Positions 47,046-59,068 are shown, numbered from the stretch's first letter. The stretch: 64,000 bases of DNA from Rhodeus uyekii (GCA_037043235.1 JAWRVZ010000057.1:1689501-1753500); one strand, 5' to 3'. Made by a program: numbers and translations. The notes: generated by a model not told the origin, from the letters alone.

Positions 47046-47451
47046 TGTCAGGATTTCTTTTTTTGAAAAGAAAAAACACAGTGTCCATTGAGCTACGTAG
47101 AGGAATTTTTGTGTGTGATTTATTTTTCTTAATTCATTTTTGTTATTTAGTTAGATGAGCGAGGGAAGTAGTTGCACACAAGACTAGCTAGGTAAGATCT
47201 CTCCAGCTGATTAGGTGTAGTCAGGGGTTTCGGTTTCTCTAGCTCTAGCTTTTTTATACATTATTTTTTATTGTTTATTATCTTGTGTGTGAATTTGTAT
47301 TAATTGTTGTTTGTTGGATTTTCTTTGTATTAAAACCTTATGGCGAAATTAGATGCCAAAACAAATCAACCATCTGTGATTTCTTATATGTTCGGTCCAA
47401 GACTTGTTTGAAAAGGTTTCAACAAGCTAAAGTTGGCTTTGGGCCATAACA
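47046..47451 (+). mobile_element. Putative 5' LTR of Ty3/gypsy element
   Basis: Begins TGTCAGG and ends CCATAACA (TG...CA), lies 4 bp before a primer-binding site, and has a TATA-like and AT-rich middle with 'tattaaaacc'. The left boundary is inferred from the TG rule. I found no second copy of this LTR downstream, so the 3' LTR appears lost. Confidence 0.6.
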
Positions 47452-47455
47452 TATT

Positions 47456-47473
47456 TGGGGGCTCGTCCGGAAT
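47456..47473 (+). other. Primer-binding site, tRNA-Pro type
   Basis: TGGGGGCTCGTCCGGAAT matches the tRNA-Pro primer-binding site of retroelements (TGGGGGCTCGTCCGGGAT) at 17 of 18 bases. It fixes the plus orientation of the element. Confidence 0.82.
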
Positions 47474-49220
47474 TTAATTTGATTTTATGTGGCTTTGTTT
47501 GATCTTTTTCATCTGTCCATGCTTCAAATTTGTTACTTTTTTGAATCACAGTCGATTGATTTAACTTTTTGGCTCCTGCTGAGCTCATTTTATTTTTCTC
47601 TTTAACATTATTACACGTTTAAATCTAACCGTGTTAGAAATAACTGAGTTTTATTGCGAAGATCTAGAGTAGATCGTATGAAAATTGCTGCTTATTATAA
47701 TGTCCGTTTTTGTAATAATTTATCGAAACATGAACTTATTTTGAATCAGCTGAGGGTAGCTCAGAGGATCTTACGAGTTTCAAGGTAAAGAGCACAAAAG
47801 AGAGAGAGAGAGATGAAGAAACTTGAAATGGAACAAGCTTGCCATATCAAAGACATGGATCTGAAAACTTATGAAAGGGGGTAACAGATACTTCTGATTT
47901 TGAGTCGAAATATTCGTATTGTGTCTCCATTTCAACTGAATTTTTTGCTCTTTTTGAACGTGTTGCCACCAATATAAAATGGCTGAAAAATGTTGTCCTA
48001 TGTTGTTGCTATGCATTTTTTGTGGGGAAAGCCCAGGAAGCCTAATCTTTGTTGAAGACAGTCAAATAGTCTCTTTTATGAGCGAATAAAAGCAGCTGTT
48101 TTTTAGAGTGTATTAACAGGTTTCCGAGGCCTATCGCAAAAAATGACATAATAATCTTCTAAGTGTAACTTTGAACATGCTATGCCTGCTGATAAATGGG
48201 TGTAAAAGTCTTTGTCCTCACTTGTTTGTTTCTACTGTAAGAAACGTGGACACATTTTAGTGCACTGTAGGTTTTATTGATGAAGTCCTCACTGCAGATG
48301 GAAGGGCTGGAGTTCAAAGACCTCCTGAAGCTCCTGAAGCTGTGCCTTTCATAATGGACGGATTTATATCTTTGTCAGGTAATGTTAGCTCATGGAAACC
48401 AGTCAAGATGCTTCCTGATACAGGAGTTTCATTCTAGAAGGAATATTGCCATTGTCTGATGAAAGCTCTATTGCTTCGAGTGTCTTAGTACAGGGATTTG
48501 GAAAAGGGTTTGTGAACATGCCTTTGAACGAAATTGAGATTGAGTCTTCCCTTGTTGTTGCCCATGTTGTTGTTGGAGTGTGACTGTGTCTTCCCGTTCG
48601 AGATGTCGCATTCATTTTAGGGAATGACTTAACAGGAGGAAAAGTTTTTGCCAGCCGAGAGGTAACTGATGTTCTTCTTCCCTGTTCTATTCCTGACGAA
48701 TTAGCTCAGAAATAATCTGAGGTATTTCCTTCGTCCGCTGTTACTCATGTTATGACCCAGATACTGAAAAATAAAAGCCTTGGTAGCTTAGAAGATGAGC
48801 GGAATTTTGATTTGAATGATACGATACTCTCCAATTCAGTTTTTGGTGAGGTTAAGTCTTCAAATTCTATTGACAGTTTAAACATCGGCGTCATAAATTG
48901 AGATGATTATTTTGTGGGGATTGATAAACTGTCTTGCGAGCAGCTTACTGTTGAATAAAGGAAAGATGAGAAAGTACTATCCCTCTTTGAAACTGTAATT
49001 CCTGGTGAGCAACTCAAACATGTATCACAAGGATACTTTGTAGAAGGACTGGGATGAAGACTGGGATGAAGACTTTAGTCCGGCTGAGTTATTGTTTGGG
49101 CATACTGTCAAGGCCCACTGAAGCTGATCAAAGATCATTGGACTAGCGACATGGTCCAAATAACCTTCTGGACTATGATTCAGAGTTTTGTTTTAAGTTG
49201 CACCATGCATGTGAGTTGGC
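47474..49220 (+). pseudogene. Degenerate Ty3/gypsy gag-pol, RT region deleted
   Basis: Remnants in plus orientation. At 48227..48268 the frame reads CFYCKKRGHILVHC, a CX2CX4HX4C nucleocapsid zinc knuckle. Near 48405 it reads VKMLPDTG, the retropepsin active-site DTG (48417-48425), closely followed by a stop. Near 48613 it reads ILGNDLTGGK, then LPCSIPDELAQ, the protease end and the start of pol. Near 49060 it reads DFSPAELLFGHTV and then LKLIKDHW and LDYDSEFCFKLHHACELAK, the C-terminal tail of gypsy integrase. Reverse transcriptase, RNase H and the integrase catalytic core are missing between about 48740 and 49050. Frames contain stops and shifts throughout, so the element is dead. Confidence 0.82.
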
Positions 49221-49479
49221 TAAAGTGATTTTGGCGTAACAGCTCGCAACACCTTTCAATAGTCCCGCCATCTTGTTGACATCACACACAGTGTTAAAGA
49301 CAGTAAGCAATAACTGGTTAAGGAGAAACATGTAGTCTGACGTGTTGTTTTGACCACGACACTACAAGTATTTAGGAGTCAAAATTGCATAATCCGAAAC
49401 AGTGTCTATCATAACAGACACCATTTTCAGGCATTAGTTTACCTCACCTCCCGATCTGAGTTGGGAGATGAGCTACCCC

Positions 49480-50130
49480 ATAAGCTGAGCTATGCAGTCT
49501 GTACCGGATACTCAATTGATTAGTTCACCTCTTGAGTCTTCAGGTTGTAATCATTTGTTCATCCCGTGACAACCTCACAAGCTAAACTATGCAGTCGGTA
49601 CCGCATACAGAATTGATTAGTTCATCTCCCAAGTCTTCAGGTTCGAGTCGTTCGTTCTTTTGTCACGTAACTGTTTGTTATTATATACAGGTATCTTTGC
49701 TTTATCAAGTAATTTTTTTCACAACATGGATAATTTAAAGCATTACCAACTCTTTATCGGCACATTCAAGTTTATGAAAAATAACTATCATGACAGAAAT
49801 TAAAAAAATTATAAAATACAATTTGAGACCAGATCACGTAACTAAGGAAGATTGGGTATTATTAACTAATTTCTGTATTCAATTCAGGTGTTAAAAGAAT
49901 GTAACAAAAGAACGAATGACTCAGAAGAGTCAGACCTGAAGACTTGGTAGGGGAACTAATAACTTCTCTTTATGGTACAGAAAACATAGCCTCTATGTGG
50001 TTGTCCCGAGATGAACGAACGACTCGGACCCTAACCCTCGAGACTCAAAAGATGAACTAAAATCATTTCTGTTCCCTTTACAGAACCTATAAGATGTTGA
50101 CCCCATGCTGAGTCAGCACAAAAGTTGACA
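49480..50130. repeat. Repeat with tandem and inverted copies (ACTCAATTGATTAGTTCA)
   Basis: A unit of about 93 bp occurs twice in tandem ('gcagtctgtaccggatactc', 'attgattagttcacctct' and 'gcagtcggtaccgcatacag', 'attgattagttcatctcc'), each ending 'gtcttcaggtt'. Around 49930-50060 the reverse complement recurs ('agacctgaagacttggtagg', 'atgaacgaacgactcgg'). The whole is a large foldback, perhaps the remains of a palindromic DNA element. Confidence 0.7.
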
Positions 50131-50584
50131 TTAAAGATTCGTTCAAAATCGACTCATCATCACTACTTATTAGCACATTTGCCACTTACACTCCCATTTA
50201 TAGTTTTTTTGCTTCTGGATTTATTATAAAAATTAATATTATGACAATTTTTATTTTTTATTTTATTGTACTGAAGAATGAAGTATAGCAAAAATAGGAA
50301 AAGCTCCAAGAAGGAAGCCCAGATTTAATGGTGGATGGGAAACCATATTGCTCCCGCATCATATTATGTAAACTGCATTTATGACAAATAACTACACAGA
50401 TGCAGATATCATAATAATCTATCAATAAAAGTACACGCATTGTCCTCTGCCTAAGCGCTGCTATGGATCAAAGAACACGGTGAATAACACAGACTAAAAT
50501 ATGGGGTGCCTGCCGCCATTGTTCTATGAGTTTTAAAGGGGACTGAGGCGATCACAAATTATGGTGTTAATTGAAAATCTTTAG

Positions 50585-50650
50585 GGGGGGTTGGGTGGAA
50601 ATGTAGGGGGGCTAAAGCCCTCAAAAAATGAGCCTAGTTGCGGCCCTGGT
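50585..50650. mobile_element. Possible hAT element terminus
   Basis: 'taggggggctaaagccctca' followed by 'gagcctagttgcggccctg' resembles the end of a hAT-type element (reverse complement cagggccgcaactaggc). The opposite end was not located. Confidence 0.4.
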
Positions 50651-52176
50651 TTAGACAGCGCTGAGACTCTGCTAAACATGCACACAATGGTCATCTAGCA
50701 TATTCTAAACCTCTATTGCTGCCTATGTAGAAGGTTCACAAACCCTTATTAGGATCCATTATGGTCAGGATGCTGTCTTAAAAGGAAGCTCACTGGGTTT
50801 GGAACACAGCTATTGTCCTCTCTATGACATTTGATTTATTCTCAACTACCTAACTGTCCAGTATAGAGACACGGGAAATGTAAATGAATACTCCATCTTA
50901 TCTTAAAAGTGAGTTTGCTTTTCCTTTAGGAAACAGATGAGAAACATGGCTGAGGCTTCTGGAATCTCTCTCGCTCTTTCTCTCTCTCTCCCTGTTCCAT
51001 TAAAGGAATATCGATTGAACTCCACTGCTCGCTGCAACAAAATGCCATGAAAATAAGAGAACTTAATATAGCTATTCATTTTCATTGAAAGAAAAGGTTG
51101 AACACACACCTTAACATTTGGGAGCTCTCTTTTCTTGGGGAAATGGAACTATTAGTTTGTGAGCTGAAATTAAATGTAAAGCTATAAATGCACCTCAGCT
51201 TTATATACCCTGACAACAATGTCATTCCTGACTGAAAGACAGAACAACGCATTTCATGTCCTTAGTCAAGTGACCTTTTGTGAAATAGTCGACATTCATG
51301 GCCTAATTCCCAACCGTAGGGCATATCTGTATATCTAACATGTCTGACGAATAAAACGGCTAACTTTTACATATTTACTTCTCACTATTTTCACCCAGGA
51401 ACACAAATTAGCAGGAGATAACAGAAGCCTCGGGCAAAATATCTCTAAAGTGACAAATTTCATGGATCAAGCTATGTTTTGAATCAGGGGCTGAGATACT
51501 CCAGGTCTCAGTGGTGTGCGGAGTGATCAATGCTGTGTGATGTTGCAAACAAATCCACAAAAATCTCTTCATAATTAATGACCCGTGGCTTTGAGAGAAA
51601 CACCAGTCCAACAAATAGGGAGCTTTATTACTGTTGCACTTTAGAAAGAAGAACTTCCTGTCTCTCGGGAAACACAGAGCTAGCTGAAGATGATTATACT
51701 TCAGGGATATTTTGATTGGCTGGTACATCGTGTCAGAAGACAATTCCTCTTTGAAATGGACATATCCTATGACAAGTTACTTTCAAATGAAACCACTGAT
51801 AGTGTGAATCTCACTAAAAAACAGGTTCAGGTCTTCTTTTTTTTGGATGAATTGGTATATATAATTTTGTGAAAATTAAGCACATTTTAGTTTTTCCATT
51901 ATATTATCGTCAATAATTATGTCTTTATTGTAATATATTTTTACTGCATTATATACCGAGGAATTATAAATAAATACAAATAATAATTCTAACAAACAAA
52001 CAAATAAATAAACAAATAAAGGGCAGTACATTTAAATAAGATATTTTTTTCACATTAAATTAATAAACATTTGAGTTATAAATGTTCTTTTTGTCAAATG
52101 CTGCACAAATATTAAAGAGAAAAAGAAAAGATTTTAAACTTTTAACACTCATAAATCAGAAGCAACTGCTTAAATT
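50651..52176. other. Intron, no recognised gene
   Basis: Mixed sequence. The part 51210-51760 is repeat-poor; an AT-rich stretch follows to 52176. Confidence 0.4.
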
Positions 52177-52384
52177 TATAGTTCTTCCAAAAATTTAAAT
52201 TCTGTCATCATTAGTATTTTTTCCACCCCCATATGTCAATGGCTACCATCAACTGTTTGATTACCCACATTCTTCAGAATAAGTTCTGTGTTCAGCAGAA
52301 GAAAAAAATGCATACAGGTTTGGAACAACTTGAGATTGAGTAAATGATGACGGATTTTTCATTTTGGGGTGAATTATCCCTTTA
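52177..52384. mobile_element. AGTTCACC-type short inverted-repeat element
   Basis: Left end 'atagttcttccaaaaattt' (worn), right end 'ggggtgaattatccctttaa'. Internal 'ttctgtcatcattag', 'cagcagaagaaaaaaatgca' and 'caggtttggaacaacttgag' match the family. Non-coding. Confidence 0.72.
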
Positions 52385-53029
52385 ACGTCAACAGAACAAA
52401 CAGTTAGGCCTTGCTGAATCTGCCTGTACAGTCCTATAGCCCAAGAATCATCCACTCATTTTCAAGAAAACCACACAATCTATGCCTGAAGCCGGGATGT
52501 TACCACATTGATCACCAAACCATCCCGTGGGATTCGTTCTCCTCTGAAAACCGTGAATTTATCTACCGTCTAATGCATTTACAAATAGATTGTCAAGCCG
52601 CTCCATTCTGTATCTTTTTATTGCATGTCAAATCTGTGTGTCTAGAATAGGTGGAATCTTAATCTCTCCTCCTTCGATATGCAACAGCTCTATCTTACTA
52701 ATGAAAATGTTGTCAACGCTTCATCGTTTGCATGGCCGGGCTTTGCTGCTGCCGCGTTAATGTAAAGAAGATCGGATGATACCAAGAGCCTTTCAAAGCT
52801 GAGAAAAGAGGCTAACGGGTTAGTAGATAACGTACATTTTGCATCAGTAACTACAACTCCACACTTCCAATGCAGACTAAAAAAGTATTTTCTAATGGGA
52901 TTTCTGATGAGCTTAACCAACGCCGCTGCATTGTAAATAATATTAAACTGCACTGATGCTCCATTTAGAAGCATTTAAAGTCTGGTTTATTAAATTCACT
53001 TTTTATTATATATTAGCATTAAAAACAAC
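52385..53029. promoter_or_regulatory. Repeat-poor candidate conserved block
   Basis: 'gtctaatgcatttacaaata', 'ttgcatggccgggctttgct' and similar high-complexity sequence lie between two AGTTCACC-type elements. A 94-codon minus-strand frame has no domain. Motif support is weak. Confidence 0.25.
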
Positions 53030-53482
53030 TAGTAACTCATCTTCATGTTGTTCCAAAACACAAATTAAGATATTTATAATGAAACTTGAGTGATCCCTCC
53101 AGTGAAAGTCCATGCAACCAAATATTGGAAGATCCAAAGAGGTCATAAAGGCATAAACAAATCCATTTCAATGGAGCAGTTTAGTGAAGAAATATGAAAA
53201 CTTTACGTGAAGAACAGATCTAATTTAGGCTTTTATTCATATACAAATAATGACTGAAAAATATAAATCGAGAACATCAAATATAGTAAAAAAGGAAGCT
53301 CAAATGTTTACCACTCTACGAATATGCTTTGATAATGAAAAGTCAAATCAAAATGATAAAGTCAAATAAACCCCTAAATGAAATCTGTTCATCATATATC
53401 ATGTTAATCAAAGTTTTGGTTGCATGGACTAAATTATTTTAAATGAATACATTTTCATTGTTGGGTGAAGTATGTCTTTAAC
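53030..53482. mobile_element. AGTTCACC-related element, diverged
   Basis: Internal 'ctcatcttcatgttgttcca' near the left and 'ttgttgggtgaagtatgtct' with 'ttaac' at the right edge. The middle 'ttacgtgaagaacagatcta' with 'atttaggcttttattcatat' matches 6260-6310 of the copy at 6050..6391. Ends are worn. Confidence 0.6.
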
Positions 53483-53553
53483 AATGAGAACTTGCATCAT
53501 GCTAATTTCTGGGTCATGTGACATGTTGCCTGATTTGCATAATTATTTTAGTA

Positions 53554-54262
53554 CAGTAATATCTTGGTTTATGAGTGACTTTGTATACGAGCAAACCAGT
53601 GTACGAGCATTGTATCGGAGTGAGAGAAATTTTTTCCCTCGCCCACGCGCATTTTTGGGTGGAAAAGTCCTAACGCTCAGCATCTTCGTGCGCATTTTTA
53701 CTGGAAATATCCTAACAACAGCCTCTCACAAAGCCTATCACCCCTTCACTCGTTCATTCTCTCAGCGTCGCTGGATTTGGTTGCATCATTCACCACAGTG
53801 ATACTTTTATAAGTGATTTACAGCGGTTTTACCTCCTGTTGTTAACATTAATTGTGATCGCTATTGTTCACGTAGTGAAATATATACGTACAGTACAGCA
53901 TATAGACAATGACCTCAAGATGAGTAAGAAAGAAGGTACGAGATTCTCCCTGTAAGCAGTAAAACCCTCCTCTCGTCTCCTTCACACCAGCAGCGACGCT
54001 ACTCAAAGATAAAGTGCGCGTTACAGTCAAGTATTTTTAGAGTTTAATTGTCAATTATTAATTAGTATTTATATGAGATCTTAATGCTAATAATTTTAAC
54101 TGTAATTAATAGGGTAAAACCAAAAGAATATTTAAAATGGGCATTTATGGTCGTGTGGAACGAATCGAGTGATTTTTAGTGCATTCTTATGGGGAAAATT
54201 GTTTTGGTGTACGAGAATTTTGAGTTACGAGCTCTCGGAACGAATTAAACTCGTAAACCGAG
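53554..54262 (+). mobile_element. Pogo/Tigger-like element, copy B, inverted relative to copy A
   Basis: Left end 'cagtaatatcttggtttatg' after TA at 53552-53553. Right side 'gttacgagctctcggaacga' then 'aactcgtaaaccgag', just short of the expected final bases. Internal sequence matches 25597..26194 in reverse, including the 'gtcctaacgctcagcatctt' and 'tcgtctccttcacaccagca' regions. Length about 709 bp; no transposase. The lost last bases of the right repeat indicate truncation. Confidence 0.82.
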
Positions 54263-55127
54263 TAAATCTGGTTTTAAAACAATATGCAAATAAACAATGC
54301 TATCAGAGAAAAAAATTCAGTCATATTGAATTCCTCCCTTAACGTCTGTCCTTAAGATGATTACTTCACTACCCTCTAGATTGCGTATCAGACTTCTGGA
54401 ATTCTGGGAATAGTAGAAACAAAAAAAAATGAAGGCTTCCAGAGGGGGTTAGGATGACATTGGCAGGCAGATGCTTAGGCCTCCCCAAAAGAACAGCCAT
54501 TTGCACTTAAATGAGAGGATTTGTGGCCTGTCACCCCATTACCAATACACCATATGTGAAACCATGTCTTTATCCCACATTATAGAGGTGGGAATGAGAT
54601 CTCCTTAGACCACTTTTCTCTCTCTCTCTCTCTTACACTTTTTAGTCTGTCTGTCTCCTCTTTTCTCATCATTCTGTACAGAATATTTCAGGTTCAATTC
54701 GCTTGTCCGTAAGGGATAAGCCAGACATGACACATTCTGCTCTCTTGCATGTTTCTCAGTGTTAGATTTTAAAAAATGGACTTGGGATCAAACCTGCACA
54801 GAGCAGCGAGGTCTGGCCGTCTGTCTTTGCTCCTGTCCTGAGAAATCAGATAGCTACAGCGATCTTAAAGTGCTAGATAGGTCATTTTATAAAATATGAT
54901 AGTCGAGATAAAAGGTTTATTGCGCCCCATTCTGTCCTTTTCCAGAGGTGCGCTTTCACTCCACCTTAAAAGCCCAAACCTAACATGCAAACAAGTAAAA
55001 TCATATAACATAAATGACTTTCGCTTTATGGAATCTGCTTGATATTGAAAAGAGTTATTAACAGCACAAAAGAGAACTCGTGCTGTTCCTCAGGCGGTTT
55101 TCTCGTTGTTACGGGTGCGCACCTAAA
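54263..55127. other. Intron, no recognised gene
   Basis: Repeat-poor in 54360-54950, with a (TC)n patch near 54618-54632. No exon or element recognised. Confidence 0.4.
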
Positions 55128-55215
55128 CAGTCAAATACACACAAAAACATGTTATAATCCCAGGCTTGGCGAGTATGTCCATAAAACCTAGGTGCTTTAT
55201 GTGAAGGTTTTGGTC
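55128..55215 (+). repeat. Dispersed repeat shared with 43262
   Basis: See the matching phrases at 43262..43400. The two copies are 12 kb apart in the same orientation. Confidence 0.6.
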
Positions 55216-55499
55216 ATGTGACCCACTCATAATAGTGTTGAATTATCGTGATTACAATATTGACGAAAATAATCATGATTTTGCCATAACCGAGCAGCAC
55301 TAAAGTTCACGTATAATGTTACGCAAGGCTTCTTGCACCAAAACAGATGTAATTTAGTTCTACATGACCCCTTCTCACCCTTTGTGTGAAGAACAGCACA
55401 CATTTACATCAATACGGCAGGTTTAATATCGCTAAATGTCACCGATTCTTGATATGATCAGTAGCAACAAGCATTAAAATTATAAAAAGTTACAGTAAA

Positions 55500-55660
55500 T
55501 ATATTTATAATGTTACAAAAGATTTCTATTTCAAATGAATGGTGTGCATTTAAACTTTATTCAAAAGTTTCATCATTGCTTCTACAGAAATAAGTATTTT
55601 GATCGAATAAATTTTGCCTTCTTATCAACACCAAACTATTTGAATGGCAGTGTAAAGGTT
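55500..55660 (+). mobile_element. Teleost 'GATCATGTGACAC' element, left-part fragment
   Basis: 'aatgttacaaaagatttcta' with 'tttcaaatgaatggtgtgca' is the first third of this family. The 'tctgaaggatc' part is absent. Confidence 0.6.
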
Positions 55661-55740
55661 GAACTTCTCAAAAAAAGCTATTGTATTGCCTCAGAACACA
55701 AGACATATATCACACTTATGTCTTATGGACTACTTTTATA

Positions 55741-56788
55741 ATAGTTTCATAGCAATTCTTGCAGGAAAACAGAAGCTGAGAAAGAACAAAGGCAACAACA
55801 GGCTGTTTTTACTACTGTACCAAGTTGCTAAATGTTAAATACATGGTGTTAACGATTGTGATGTCATAACTTAGTTTCAATAAAGTTTTGCTTTCACCTT
55901 TTATTTTTCACCAGTCTTTACAAAAGAACAAGGAAAATCCTTTTCAACTGCATCCAAACACTCACTGCTATTCACAAGACCGCCAATCAGTTGTAGTGCA
56001 GCCAATGATGCGTTTCCTGTTCAGCTTACAGGCTTTGTTTGATGGATGCAAAGGTATCTTAACGCGCCTCTGGCCCACTGGCAGATACCGGCTCCGGCAT
56101 CCCTCTTTCTTAATGTATTCACAACAGAACAGGGTAGGAAGGATGGGAGAGAGATATCAGACAGTCCCTAAAGCTGCAGCGGAGAGAGGTGCGGATCGCA
56201 GGACTGCGCTCATTCTTCACCAGCATCTCTGACGCTCTTCTGCTGTTTATTTTCGTCTGTTATCAGCGGCATGGCGCACGAACCGGCCCGCTCCGCACCT
56301 CCTCTCCAAACTCTACATATTGATTCATTACTAATTATCTATCGTGCAGACCGGAGAGTGCGCCGTGCATCATTGCAGGTGTTACTCTCGATAATGGATG
56401 GATGAAGTTATCATCCTTGTACACAAAGTGGCAATGACATTTGCAAAAAATCCTCTAAGCAAATTTCCCCTCTTATCTGCTCACAGTGGCGCTGTGGAGG
56501 TGGCGGCTCAGAGCACCATCATTAAGTCACAATAATTAGCTCTCATTTGTAAAAGCTTGTGTTCATAAATACAGATAATTGTATTAGCAGCATTTATGGG
56601 GAAATTCTTGACATGCTTTTAGGCGAGTGATGGTTCAGACCTCTGTAACTCTAGCCAACTAAAGGGAAAGAGATTTAGTACCACATTAAAAGAAATTAAG
56701 CACAGTGATTATCAAATAAGAGATTGTATACTGTATGTATGCTAATGCTAATATATAGTAGTTTACTTCACAAATTCTGTCTTTGTTC
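55741..56788. promoter_or_regulatory. Unique intron with candidate conserved block at 56220-56560
   Basis: 'tacatattgattcattacta', 'attatctatcgtgcagaccg' and 'atcattaagtcacaataatt' lie in repeat-free sequence. The rest of the stretch has no recognised feature. Confidence 0.28.
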
Positions 56789-56836
56789 ACACACACACAC
56801 ACACACCCATTTGGGGGGGGGGGGGGGGGGGGGGGG
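56789..56836. repeat. (CA)n followed by G24 homopolymer
   Basis: About 9 CA units and then, after 'cccattt', 24 consecutive G at 56813-56836. A further G9 run lies near 56900. The long G run is G-quadruplex-capable and likely to be mis-sized in assemblies. Confidence 0.9.
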
Positions 56837-57237
56837 TAGTTCTCGCTTCTCCAACAACTCAGCTCCAGACGTGTATTGATGAGGATCTGAAGATTGTTGA
56901 GGGGGGGGGTTGCACTCCGAAACCGTGACTGCAGGCGCCGCACTGTCGCGCACATTTTGCGCATGCGCCAATATGCTTTTCAATATGGTATCATAGTGCC
57001 GCGGCCCGGTAGCCACTGCTGTAGCACATCTAGGCAGGTGGAGCTGGGGGAGGTGGAGGGTTTCAGAGGAACTCTGCAAGACTAGCCTACAGCAAACACT
57101 GAACCGGATTTAGATGTTGAGCAAGGAATCTCATTGGCTGCAGGATAAGCAGAGGCCTTTTTGCTACTTTTATTCTAGATGTAAATGACCTTGTTTGCAG
57201 TTTGAATTGTTTGCAGTTTCAATTGCCAAAGTTTCTA

Positions 57238-57240
<3 letters not shown>

Positions 57241-57276
<36 letters not shown>

Positions 57277-57303
57277 TATTTAAATTAACACACATACACA
57301 CAG

Positions 57304-57338
<35 letters not shown>
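57241..57338. repeat. (TA)n and (TG)n microsatellites
   Basis: (TA) about 16 units at 57241-57272 and (TG) about 16 units at 57307-57338, ending in a short TA run against the transposon end. Confidence 0.9.
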
Positions 57339-57348
<10 letters not shown>

Positions 57349-58051
57349 CAGTGGAATATGGTTATGTCGACGGCCTCGGGGGTTGCAAAAATGCGTCGAG
57401 ATAACCGTTTAGAGAGATAACCAACAGCCAAATGGCGATTTGTTTGATGAAGCGATCGGCATGTTATAAAAATGTACATACACTGTATATGTTTGCTAAC
57501 AACAAAAGGCATATGTGCACCAACTAAACGCAGATATTTAACAGTATACAATAAAAACCACCTTCCGTTCTCGATACAAACCTTTAATTATATTCTCCAA
57601 CATTGCAAACACAATTTCGCTCACAGCGTAAACAATCATAACATATTTATGAGGTCATCACGCTGTACTAGATACTTTCTTGCGTTCTGCCTGTCTAATG
57701 TGCTTTCTCAACAAATTCGGCTTCATCCCGTCTTTTAATAACAGTGTTTCCGAAGCGGCGTTGAGCAGAGCGCACTTCAGAACAAAAGCAGGATGTGTGT
57801 GTGTGTGTGTGTGTGTGTGTTCGCATGCGCAGTGAACTAGGTACGCTCATGACTCACGAGATAACCATGTGAAATGGCGAATTTGTCTGAGATTTTTGCT
57901 CGAGATATTAGTGTTCGGCGACATTAAGGAATCGACATTAAAGAATCAAAAATACTAAGACAAATAGGGAGTTTGACAGTTTAACTTCAAAAACATCGAC
58001 ATAATAGTATTGGCGAGTTAACCGTGAGTCAAGATAAGTATAACTCCACTG
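57349..58051. mobile_element. Inverted-repeat DNA transposon (pogo-like?)
   Basis: Left end 'cagtggaatatggttatgtc' (then ga). The right end reversed is 'cagtggagttatacttatct'. These are imperfect inverted repeats at the two ends of a 703-bp segment with 'gagataacc' motifs inside both. TA precedes the left end; the right flank reads tgta, so a TA duplication is not clean. It carries a (TG)n at 57794-57820 and no transposase. Superfamily is inferred from the CAGTGG start. Confidence 0.65.
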
Positions 58052-58085
58052 TGTATATATATATATACACACACACACAAGCACA

Positions 58086-58378
58086 TGCTGCTCAAAAAAT
58101 TAAGGAACCGCTTAATCATCACCGTGTAACTCTAAGCCAATTAAACTTCAGGGTTTATCAGAAAATCAGACAATCTGTCCAATTATGAAGCATAAGTGAT
58201 TGTGAATCAGTTTCAACTGCTTTGGTGCAAATGTAAGTGACAACAGATGCACTGGAGAGGAAACAGCAAGACAGTCCCCAAAAAGGAATGATTTTGCAGG
58301 TGGTGGTCATAGACATATATTCTCTCCTTTTTCTTCCTGACTGATTTGTCATTAGTTTTGGTAGGGTCCTTGTCACCT
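58086..58378 (+). mobile_element. Tc1-like element, 5' fragment
   Basis: 'ctgctcaaaaaattaaggaa', 'caatctgtccaattatgaag', 'ggaatgattttgcaggtggt' and 'ctgactgatttgtcattagt' match the first about 300 bp of the Tc1 element at 28737 in the same orientation. It stops before the transposase. Confidence 0.8.
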
Positions 58379-58559
58379 TGACTCAAACTTTCAGTGTTAA
58401 TGTATATATCTAGTTCAGTCATGAAACTCTAGAGGGCGCACACTGATAAGCACAAGCAATCAGTCTGTTTCATTCTAAGGGTCAAACAGAATGCATTAAA
58501 AACGTCAAAATGACTGCTGGTACAATAACATTACAAATGGCCCTCAAAAGCACAAACCT

Positions 58560-59065
58560 TTAAAATGTACAACATTTGATTCAGCCTTGTTTCAATTCTT
58601 CCAACACTTGTTCTCTTCCTTCTCTTGACTTTCTCTCTCACCTTTCAGTGCTCAATGATACTCTTATTTTCTAAAGTGAGAGATGGGAAACGGGCTGGTA
58701 TACACGCGGTCCGTGACTCTGTGCTCCTCTCTGAGAGGGTCAACTCTCATCTATTATTCGTCATGGCACAAGTCGCAGGGGCTCATCAGCCCTTGTTATA
58801 TCCTTATATGATGGGTTTCCCGCTTCTAATACATGGAGGAGATTACAAACGCATTTTTCTCTTTTGCAGCATCTGGGTGGATGCGTCACATTAAGGTGTC
58901 ACCCTGGCTTCTGATAAAAAGGTTATTACCGGCTTTATGGCCCTGCCACATAGCAAGAGAGCACACCTTATGTGTAATGAAGAGCATTTTTCTTTATAGG
59001 GGCTAACTGTACATCGCAAGCACCGAAATTTTGTCTTCAAGCTGATTTTAACTGTGCATAAGCAA
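58560..59065. promoter_or_regulatory. Candidate conserved non-coding block
   Basis: Repeat-free, balanced composition ('ggctggtatacacgcggtcc', 'ctcatctattattcgtcatg', 'ggtttcccgcttctaataca') between the Tc1 fragment and the GATA array. A possible enhancer, by composition only. Confidence 0.3.
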
Positions 59066-59068
59066 CAT

